From an uncultured Prevotellaceae bacterium (GTDB taxonomy: Bacteria; Bacteroidota; Bacteroidia; Bacteroidales; Bacteroidaceae), in assembly GCA_902784615.1 (NCBI GenBank), contig CACZVN010000005.1, forward strand, positions 1 through 64,000: a stretch of DNA of 64,000 bases, written 5' to 3'. Below are positions 55,830 through 64,000 of the stretch, in pieces. Under the pieces are notes generated by a model. The model saw nothing but the letters and a program-made list of their open reading frames with translations. It ran no database searches and was not told the origin of the DNA. Within the stretch, counting starts at the first letter, position 1, and each line of letters opens with the position of its first letter. A program made the position numbers and the translations under genes.

Positions 55830-55867
55830 GTTCATATGATTGGAGTATTTATATCTGATTTGCCTAT

Positions 55868-55912
55868 AAAAAAACACCTCGGGACAAGAAACGCTTTTCT
55901 TGGGTCCCGAGG
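55868..55912 (-). terminator. Terminator-like hairpin in the GH95 leader
   Basis: On the minus strand a stem of 9 bp (CCTCGGGAC at 55904-55912 pairing with 55877-55885) plus 6 bp above a small bulge is followed by TG and a run of seven U. It lies after the GH95 promoter (-7 at 55977) and before the ATG (55829), so it could act as an attenuator. The xylanase gene upstream has its own terminator at 56086. Confidence 0.75.
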
Positions 55913-55976
55913 AAGGAAAAACTACTAACTACTAATATAACTAAAACAATTTTCAAACTATTTTCTGATTCTGGTG

Positions 55977-55984
55977 CAAAGATA
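55977..55984 (-). promoter_or_regulatory. -7 promoter element of the GH95-GH3 operon
   Basis: Minus strand TATCTTTG, fits TAnnTTTG. It predicts a leader of about 140 nt containing the terminator-like hairpin. Confidence 0.75.
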
Positions 55985-56014
55985 CGCTAAATAATTGAAA
56001 CTCACTTGCTAATA

Positions 56015-56042
56015 TGTTACATTTACTTTTTATTTTGTTTCA
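56015..56042 (-). promoter_or_regulatory. Paired TGTWACA boxes of GH95
   Basis: Proximal TGTTACA (56015-56021) and distal TGTTTCA (56036-56042), 14 nt apart, proximal box 30 nt upstream of the -7 element. Further copies, TGTTTCA (56043-56049) and TGTTACA (56075-56081), follow. The 312-nt gap 55830-56141 contains only these elements and the two terminators. Confidence 0.7.
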
Positions 56043-56085
56043 TGTTTCAAATTATTGTATTTTTTAAAAATAATTGTTACAAATA

Positions 56086-56120
56086 CAAAAATACGACCCG
56101 CCATGGCTGACGAGTCGTAT
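56086..56120 (-). terminator. Rho-independent terminator of the GH10-CE1 gene
   Basis: Stem ATACGACCCG (56091-56100) with CGAGTCGTAT (56111-56120), one G-U pair, 10-nt loop, then U residues on the minus strand. It lies 22 nt after the stop. Confidence 0.75.
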
Positions 56121-56141
56121 ATATCGTTGAAATGACCGTTC

Positions 56142-58325
56142 TTACTTGAACAGGCTCTGTGCCATCTGGTAGAGGCAGCGGCGCCAGGTCAGGAACTCGT
56201 GGGCCGTGCCCTCGGAGATCAGACCTTCGGCATTGAAGCCGGCTTGCTTCAGGGCCTCGACACTCTTGTTGATACCCTCGGGATTCTCCTTGTCACCGCA
56301 GCCCTCGAAGATATACTTCACGGCCTTCGGATCCTTGATCTCGTCGGGCATATACGTGCCACCGCTGAGCAGACCCCAGTAGCCAAAGGCCTCGGGACGG
56401 CGCAGGGTGATCAGCTTCGTCTCCATACCACCCATCGACAGACCGGCCATGGCACGGTTCCACTTGTCGGCCTTGGTGAGGAAGTTGGCATCAATGAAGG
56501 GTACGAGTTCATCCACGAGCACCTTCTCGAACTCCTCGGCAGTGAACTTGCCGATGGTGCCGAACTTGAAGTCGTTGGTCAGACCGTAGGCCATCACCAC
56601 GATGAAGGGCTTGATCTTGCCGTCGGCAATCAGGTTGTCCATGATCAGTCCGGCATGTCCCTGTACGGGCCAACTGGTCTCGTTCTCACCCCAGCCATGC
56701 TGCAGGTAGAGCACAGGATAGCGCTCCTGCTTGCCTTTCAGCACCTTGCCGTAGCCATTGGGCAGATAGACATTGGCGGTCTGCATCTTACCGAGGCTCT
56801 TGGAGTAGAAGAGCACCTGCTGGATGTTACCGTGAGGAATGTCGGTGCGGCAGGCGTAGATGTCCTGATCAGGAGCGGGAATCTCGATACCGCTCTCCCA
56901 ACGGCAGGAGCCGAAGTAGTTGTGCGTGCCGGGATCGTTCACCACACCACCGTCGATAGTCAGGTGATAGTAGTGGAAGCCGGGATCCATCGGACCCTCG
57001 GTGGTGCCTTCCCAAACACCATCCTTGTTCTTGCGGAGCACGGTACCGCCACGGCCGCCGAGACCGAGACTGACAATCACCGACTTGGCATCGGGAGCCT
57101 CGATGCGGAAGCGGGCGAAGCCCTCGCTGTTCACCTGCGGATACTCCTGTCCGGGCTGGTTTTTGGGGTTGGGTACCCAGTCATCCTTCGGTACATAATT
57201 GTCGGCGGCAGCGTCGAAGTCGCGGATCACTGCGAGAGAGCGCTTAGCCTTGAAATTCTCGTCGAAGGGCAACGGGTGGTTGCCGAGGCCGAGCCAAGAG
57301 TCTTTGTCACTGAGGTTCCAGAAAGTGACGTTCTTAATGACATCCTTGTGTTTTCTGAAGATACGGAACAAACGGTTATACTGGTCTTCCTGAAGGGTGG
57401 CGATATGGGTAGCCTGGGGCTTAGCCTCGCCACGGGCGAACATCAACTGTCCACCACTCTCCGTGTTGGTACGGAGGTCGAGCTCGGTGATGTGGATGAT
57501 ATTCACGATCTCGCTGAAACGCTCGATGGCCTTCTCAAGCTGCTCCTCGTCGGGGAAGTAGATGTTGTAGTGGCCCTGCATACCGATACCGTCGATGGGC
57601 ACACCAGCCTCCTTCATCTTCTTCACCATGTCGTAGATACGCTCACGCTTGCCGGGATCCACGCAACTGTAGTCGTTATAGATCAGGGTGCCGTCAGGAT
57701 CAGCCTCGCGTGCGAATTCGAAAGCCTTGGCGATGAACTCATCACCACAGAGTTGGAAATGACGGCTCTGACGATAAGGACTGGCCTTGACCATCTTGCC
57801 ATCGACGAAGTTGAACGGACGACCGTCGTCGGCCATGGCTTCGTTCACCACGTCCCAGGCATAGACCACATCCTTATAACGGTTAACCACCGTGTGGATA
57901 TGGTCGCGCAGACGCTCATAAAAGACTTCCTTCTTCACGGGCTTGCCCTTCTTATCGGTGAACATCCAGTCGGCGAACTGGCTGTGCCAGCAGAGGCAGT
58001 GGCCACGCATCTTGATACCGTTCTCGCGGCAGAAGTTGGCGATCTTGTCGGCCTTCTCGAAGTTCCATACGCCCTCCTGCGGGTGGATCTCACCGGGCTT
58101 CCAGTCGTTCTCAGCGGTGACGCTGTTGAATTGCTTCTTGATGATGGCAATCTGTGCGGCATCAGTCACGTTGGTCTGGTTGACGGCCACACCGATTGTA
58201 AAGTAATCCTTGTAGGCATCCTTCAAGCCGGGACCCTCTGAATAATCCACGGGGCGTCCCCACTGGGCGAATGCAGACATGCTGCTTGTAATGAGCAGTG
58301 TCAGTGCAAATAAAAGTTTCTTCAT
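56142..58325 (-). CDS. Bifunctional GH10 xylanase / CE1 feruloyl-acetyl esterase
   Basis: A 727-residue secreted fusion. ATG 58325 gives the signal peptide (SAFA/Q, residue 20); the open frame further upstream runs into the promoter and is rejected. GH10 at about 30-380: acid/base Glu162 (WDVVNEAM), nucleophile Glu281 (HITELDLR). Residues about 395-490 are an E-set/CBM48-like linker. CE1 at about 500-727 has Ser630 (AGLSMGG), probable Asp678 and His709 (GTAHEFLTWRR). Architecture equals Xyn10D-Fae1A of Prevotella ruminicola, which cuts xylan and releases ferulate. Monocistronic, with promoter boxes at 58416-58443. Confidence 0.95.
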   Translation of the reverse strand: MKKLLFALTLLITSSMSAFAQWGRPVDYSEGPGLKDAYKDYFTIGVAVNQTNVTDAAQIAIIKKQFNSVTAENDWKPGEIHPQEGVWNFEKADKIANFCRENGIKMRGHCLCWHSQFADWMFTDKKGKPVKKEVFYERLRDHIHTVVNRYKDVVYAWDVVNEAMADDGRPFNFVDGKMVKASPYRQSRHFQLCGDEFIAKAFEFAREADPDGTLIYNDYSCVDPGKRERIYDMVKKMKEAGVPIDGIGMQGHYNIYFPDEEQLEKAIERFSEIVNIIHITELDLRTNTESGGQLMFARGEAKPQATHIATLQEDQYNRLFRIFRKHKDVIKNVTFWNLSDKDSWLGLGNHPLPFDENFKAKRSLAVIRDFDAAADNYVPKDDWVPNPKNQPGQEYPQVNSEGFARFRIEAPDAKSVIVSLGLGGRGGTVLRKNKDGVWEGTTEGPMDPGFHYYHLTIDGGVVNDPGTHNYFGSCRWESGIEIPAPDQDIYACRTDIPHGNIQQVLFYSKSLGKMQTANVYLPNGYGKVLKGKQERYPVLYLQHGWGENETSWPVQGHAGLIMDNLIADGKIKPFIVVMAYGLTNDFKFGTIGKFTAEEFEKVLVDELVPFIDANFLTKADKWNRAMAGLSMGGMETKLITLRRPEAFGYWGLLSGGTYMPDEIKDPKAVKYIFEGCGDKENPEGINKSVEALKQAGFNAEGLISEGTAHEFLTWRRCLYQMAQSLFK

Positions 58326-58377
58326 TTTGTAATTGGTTTTTAAGTCTGTAATTACTTCGTTTATTTTATTGTGGGTG

Positions 58378-58385
58378 CAAAGATA
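58378..58385 (-). promoter_or_regulatory. -7 promoter element of the GH10-CE1 gene
   Basis: Minus strand TATCTTTG, fits TAnnTTTG, 52 nt before the ATG at 58325. Confidence 0.75.
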
Positions 58386-58415
58386 CGAAAATAATTCCTT
58401 AAAGACTATTCGGAG

Positions 58416-58443
58416 AGTATCAGATACTTTACCAGATGTTTCA
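58416..58443 (-). promoter_or_regulatory. Paired TGTWACA-like boxes of GH10-CE1
   Basis: Proximal AGTATCA (58416-58422) and distal TGTTTCA (58437-58443), 14 nt apart, proximal box 30 nt upstream of the -7 element. The distal box equals the distal box of GH95. Confidence 0.55.
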
Positions 58444-58457
58444 AAACATCGTGTCGT

Positions 58458-58616
58458 CCTCGCGCGTGTGTACGCGTATATGGAAGTTGTTATATGCCCA
58501 AAACATCCCACACTTCCCGCACTTCTTACACCTAACCTGTTTCGTCCTGGGTGTGGGAAGTGTGGGATGTGCGGGTTAAAAAGTGGGTAAGACAACTACC
58601 GTACGCGCGCGTGAGG
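58458..58616. repeat. Imperfect long palindrome upstream of the xylanase gene
   Basis: A perfect 16-bp inverted repeat (58503-58518 with 58555-58570) lies inside outer arms that are also roughly complementary (CCTCGCGCGTGTGTAC near 58458 and GTACGCGCGCGTGAGG ending 58616). The central loop contains a further ACACC/GGTGT pairing. It looks like a miniature mobile element or a large RNA hairpin. No open frame of interest is inside. Confidence 0.65.
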
Positions 58617-58639
58617 AGTAATTCTTTCAAGCGGAGCCT

Positions 58640-58686
58640 CCGTACAAAAAATTGGAGGCCCCGTAGAAAAAATTGGAGCCTCCAAA
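58640..58686. repeat. 21-nt direct repeat with TTGGAG/CTCCAA dyads
   Basis: CCGTACAAAAAATTGGAG (58640-58657) and CCGTAGAAAAAATTGGAG (58661-58678) differ at one base and are 21 nt apart, ending in the dyad TTGGAGCCTCCAA. It lies just beyond the stop of the CE6-CE1 gene. On the minus strand the dyad is followed by a T run, so it may also end transcription. Confidence 0.6.
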
Positions 58687-58702
58687 TTTTGCTATAGTGC
58701 CT

Positions 58703-60825
<2,123 letters not shown>

Positions 60826-60855
60826 ATTGACAAACACTTTTTATAATAATAGGTG

Positions 60856-60863
60856 TACCTTTG
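60856..60863 (+). promoter_or_regulatory. -7 promoter element of susC2
   Basis: TACCTTTG, perfect TAnnTTTG, 69 nt before the ATG at 60933. Confidence 0.8.
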
Positions 60864-60932
60864 CACCACGTTTTTTAATAAGAGTCAAAAATTAAACAAA
60901 ATAAATAAATCGATGAATCAAAATCTGTCAAA

Positions 60933-63900
60933 ATGAAGAATCTAAAGCAATTGATGAGACAGACCATTCCCGCGATACTGATGCTGTTTGCATCCAGTAC
61001 GATGCTGTATGCTCAGAACGGCATCGTGGTAAAGGGTTCAGTCACAGACAATACCGGAGATCCTTTGATCGGTGCCTCGGTAGTAGTGAAAGGACAAACT
61101 TCCCTGGGTACGGTGACTGATTTCGATGGTAACTTCCAACTGAAGGTGCCTTCGGAGTCAACGGTGCTGGTGTTTTCCTATGTTGGTATGGTCACGAAGG
61201 AAGCCAAGGTTGGCAAGCAGCGTAATTTCAGTATTATGCTTACCGACGACACCCAACTGGAAGAAGTCGTCGTCGTAGGTTATGGCCAGCAGAAAAAGGC
61301 CTCTGTGGTGGGTGCTATTACCCAGACCACGGGTGAAGTGCTTGAGCGTGCAGCAGGTATCGGTAGTGTAAGTGCTGCCCTCACAGGTAACCTCCCTGGT
61401 ATCGCCACCATCGCCTCAACAGGTCAGCCCGGTGAAGAGGATCCCCGTATTTATATTCGTGGTGCAGCAGCATGGAACCAGGATGCCCAGCCGCTGATCC
61501 TCGTGGATGGTGTGAAGCGTGAGATCAAGTCCGTTGACGTTACCTCTGTTGCCACGGTGTCTGTGTTGAAGGACGCTTCGGCCACCGCCGTTTATGGTGT
61601 CGAGGGTGCTAACGGTGTTATCCTGATTACCACCAAGCGTGGTGTGGAAGGTAAGGCAAGAATCGATGTGGGCTTCAACGCCACATTGAAGGCCGTATCG
61701 AAACTTCCTCGTAAGTATGACTCTTACGATGGCTATATGCTTCGTAACCAGGCTGTTGAGCACGAGCTTGCCTTGGGTGGAGACGCCTCTTGGGCATACT
61801 ATCGTCCTCAGACGTTCATCAACAATTTCCGCAACCAGGATCATACGGTGAAGCCGAATTATGATGCCGATGGTAACTATCTCGGCGACTATAGTCAGGC
61901 TGAGCGTTATCCAAACGTTGACTGGCAGGAAGAGATGTTCAAGGATTTTGCCTTGTCTTATAATACCAACATCAACTTCTCTGGTGGTACCAACTTTGTG
62001 AAGTATTTCGTAGCATTCGACTTCCAGAATGAAGGTGATATGACCAGGATCTGGGATAACAACCAGGGCTATGAGGGCGGTTATGCATATAACCGTTTGA
62101 ATGTACGTTCTAATTTGGACTTCCAGATTACCAAGACGACGCAGTTTAAGGTAAACCTGGCTGGTTCTAATGCCCAGCAGAAGTCTCCTCGTTATTATTA
62201 TGGTAATAACGGTGAGTTCTTCCAGCAGCAGAACTGGGCCGGTGCCTATCGTATGCCGCCTAACGTCTATCCTGTGCAGTTCTCTAATGGCGCTTGGGGC
62301 TTCTCCAGACTGGCAGCCTCCAATATGTCAAACTCTCCGATGAGTGTGTCAACGTCGGGTTATGAACTGACAACCATCACGCGCGTATTCACAGACTTCG
62401 CCCTTGAGCAGAAACTTGATTTTATTACAAAGGGTCTTGTCGCCCGTGGTACCATCTCGTGGGACAACCAGTTCAACGAGGGTAGCCGTGGTATTAGTGC
62501 TGCCGGTGGCGGACACGTCAACAATACGGCTTATATCATTCCTGAGGAAGGTCAGCTCGTCTGGGAAAATGAAATCTATCCCAAGACAGGTTTCGATTTC
62601 TACGAAAAGCGCGACTGGTCAACTGAGGCCGGTAACGTCAGTTATACCAGCCGTGCCACGGAAATGTCCGTCCAGCTTTTCTGGGCTCGTCAGTTAGGTG
62701 ACCATAACGTTTCCCTCATGGGTAACTGGAAGCGTCGTATCAACGCCGGTAATGCCGAACTCGAGAATCGTCGTGAGGACTGGGTGTTCCGTACCACCTA
62801 CGACTACAAGAGCAGGTATTTCGCCGAGTTCAACGGTGCTTATAACGGATCGCAGAAGTTCTCTCCGGACAACCGTTTCGCATTCTTCTGTTCAGGAGCA
62901 GCCGGTTGGATGCTCTCTGAGGAGAAATTCATGAAGAAACTGAAGGATAAAGGTATCATCGACCTCTTTAAGATCCGTGGTTCTATCGGTGAGATCGGTG
63001 ATGATAACGCCGGTGCACGTTGGGCTTATCTGACAGGATGGGAGGTAACGAATAACGGTAATGGCTTCAATATCTCTCCTGATGGTTCTGCCAGCCCGTT
63101 CGTCGGATATAAGGAAGCCACTATTGCACAGCCTGACCTTCGTTGGGCAACCGTGTTGAAGAAGGACATTGGTTTCGACTACGCCTTCCTTCATGGTATG
63201 TTCGCAGGAAGTTTCGACTGGTTCCGCGATGACCGTTATGACATCTTTATCTCTGGAGCCAACCGTTCTGTGCCCTCGTACTTTGGTGCTGCAACGACAC
63301 CTGATGTCAACAAGGGTAAGATGAAGAACTATGGTTTCGAGATTGAGGTTCGCTTCAATAAGGTGCTGAACAACGGTATGCGTTTCTGGACCAATGCCAA
63401 CTACACGTACGCGCATAACGAAATTATATTAAAGGATGACCCTGCCTTGATTCCGAGTTATCGCAAGGCCCAGGGCTACTCACAGGGACAGTACGTTTCA
63501 TTTATCGATAACGGCTTTATCGGTACCTATGATGAACTCTATAGTACCCCTGAACGCGAGAAAGACGACAGTCAGGTGCTTATCGGTGACCACTATATCG
63601 TCGATTTCAATGGTGACGGTGTCGTTGACGAGACCAACGACCAGGCTCCTTACGGCTATACCGGTAATCCCGAACACACCTATAATGCCACGATTGGTTG
63701 GGAATGGAAGGGTTGGAGCATGTTTGCCCAGCTCTATGGTGTCACAGGCGTTACACGTGATGTAACACTCACCTCTTTCGGTGATCAGCTTCTTACGGTG
63801 TACGATACTGGCCAATGGTGGAATGCTCAAGATGGAACAGGCGAAGTGGTCGTTCCGCGCTTCTCTACTCAGGTTTCCTACAATAACGGTACACAGTTCC

Positions 63901-64000
63901 TCTACGACGGTTCTTATTTCCGTCTGAAAAACGTGGAAATTGCCTACACATGGTCGAATGGATGGATCAAGAAACTTGGTTTCTCCAGTCTGAAGCTTTA
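60933..64000 (+). CDS. susC: SusC/RagA-family TonB-dependent transporter (SusC2), 3'-partial
   Basis: The frame starting MKNLKQLMRQTIPAILML is open for 1022 codons to the window edge. Signal peptide to about residue 29 (MLYA/Q), regulatory-like domain at about 32-105 (GSVTDNTGDPLIGASVVV, FSYVGM), plug at about 112-230 (EEVVVVGYGQQKKASVVGAI, LILVDGV, VLKDASATAVYGVEGANGVI), then the barrel. Near the right edge the sequence reads FRLKNVEIAYTW, typical of the last SusC strands, so roughly 50-80 residues are missing. A SusD gene is expected just outside. Promoter with perfect paired boxes. Confidence 0.95.
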   Translation, partial: MKNLKQLMRQTIPAILMLFASSTMLYAQNGIVVKGSVTDNTGDPLIGASVVVKGQTSLGTVTDFDGNFQLKVPSESTVLVFSYVGMVTKEAKVGKQRNFSIMLTDDTQLEEVVVVGYGQQKKASVVGAITQTTGEVLERAAGIGSVSAALTGNLPGIATIASTGQPGEEDPRIYIRGAAAWNQDAQPLILVDGVKREIKSVDVTSVATVSVLKDASATAVYGVEGANGVILITTKRGVEGKARIDVGFNATLKAVSKLPRKYDSYDGYMLRNQAVEHELALGGDASWAYYRPQTFINNFRNQDHTVKPNYDADGNYLGDYSQAERYPNVDWQEEMFKDFALSYNTNINFSGGTNFVKYFVAFDFQNEGDMTRIWDNNQGYEGGYAYNRLNVRSNLDFQITKTTQFKVNLAGSNAQQKSPRYYYGNNGEFFQQQNWAGAYRMPPNVYPVQFSNGAWGFSRLAASNMSNSPMSVSTSGYELTTITRVFTDFALEQKLDFITKGLVARGTISWDNQFNEGSRGISAAGGGHVNNTAYIIPEEGQLVWENEIYPKTGFDFYEKRDWSTEAGNVSYTSRATEMSVQLFWARQLGDHNVSLMGNWKRRINAGNAELENRREDWVFRTTYDYKSRYFAEFNGAYNGSQKFSPDNRFAFFCSGAAGWMLSEEKFMKKLKDKGIIDLFKIRGSIGEIGDDNAGARWAYLTGWEVTNNGNGFNISPDGSASPFVGYKEATIAQPDLRWATVLKKDIGFDYAFLHGMFAGSFDWFRDDRYDIFISGANRSVPSYFGAATTPDVNKGKMKNYGFEIEVRFNKVLNNGMRFWTNANYTYAHNEIILKDDPALIPSYRKAQGYSQGQYVSFIDNGFIGTYDELYSTPEREKDDSQVLIGDHYIVDFNGDGVVDETNDQAPYGYTGNPEHTYNATIGWEWKGWSMFAQLYGVTGVTRDVTLTSFGDQLLTVYDTGQWWNAQDGTGEVVVPRFSTQVSYNNGTQFLYDGSYFRLKNVEIAYTWSNGWIKKLGFSSLKL

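Noticed and set aside
56199..58241. Long open frame (680 codons) on the plus strand opposite GH10-CE1
   Set aside because: Low-complexity His/Val/Leu-rich translation with no family features, fully antisense to a clear enzyme; an effect of codon bias.
58326..58595. N-terminal extension of the xylanase frame
   Set aside because: It would cover the -7 element, the paired boxes and the palindrome, and precedes the signal peptide.

Overview
This window looks like chromosome of a plant-fibre-degrading Bacteroidota, most likely a rumen- or gut-type Prevotella (Prevotellaceae). The evidence is two SusC proteins and a SusD, promoters with the Bacteroidota -7 element TAnnTTTG, MKK-type signal peptides, and fused GH10-CE1 and CE6-CE1 enzymes of the kind known from Prevotella ruminicola. 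No rRNA, tRNA, CRISPR array or insertion sequence was seen.

Layout. 1-1249: a GGGtGRT-family gene (cut by the left edge) meets a Dabb gene head-on; both lack their normal 3' end. 1273-5446: RluA-type pseudouridine synthase, pyridoxal-type kinase and a Upf1-like helicase. 5449-10693: a tight six-gene minus-strand operon for a CMP-activated nonulosonic (sialic-acid-like) sugar, with NeuB, HAD phosphatase, cytidylyltransferase, two oxidoreductases and a DUF4910 aminopeptidase-like protein. 10936-16301: envelope sensing genes, namely a small TonB-C protein, a TPR-membrane-HTH protein, a BlaI repressor with a composite M56 peptidase, and a TPR protein. 16390-19058: a GNAT-like protein and a degenerate GH2-like protein. 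19036-26226: a seven-gene operon led by an ECF sigma factor and a putative anti-sigma factor, carrying a carboxylesterase and a TlpA-like thioredoxin protein. 26411-27407: a small regulatory-domain protein and MgtC.

27413-64000 is a carbohydrate-use region. GH9 and GH97 genes are divergent. Next comes a tandem-duplicated pair of genes (multi-pass membrane protein plus CxxCH beta-propeller lipoprotein). Then follow SusC-SusD-lipoprotein, GH31-GH43-GH43, GH95-GH3, GH10-CE1, CE6-CE1 and a second SusC cut by the right edge. The enzyme set suits hemicellulose: xylanase, feruloyl/acetyl esterases, beta-xylosidase, arabinofuranosidases, alpha-xylosidase and alpha-fucosidase/galactosidase.

The strongest new signal is regulatory. 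Five promoters in 44-61 kb (susC1, GH31, GH95, GH10-CE1, susC2) carry two 7-bp TGTWACA-like boxes exactly 14 nt apart, with the nearer box 30 or 31 nt upstream of the -7 element. This predicts one shared activator for the whole hemicellulose regulon; its gene is not in the window. Other unexpected structures are 4x7-bp TTCAnnn tandem repeats, a 31-bp inverted-arm repeat that supplies stop codons at two convergent gene ends, a terminator-like hairpin inside the GH95 leader, and a 160-bp imperfect palindrome upstream of the xylanase gene.
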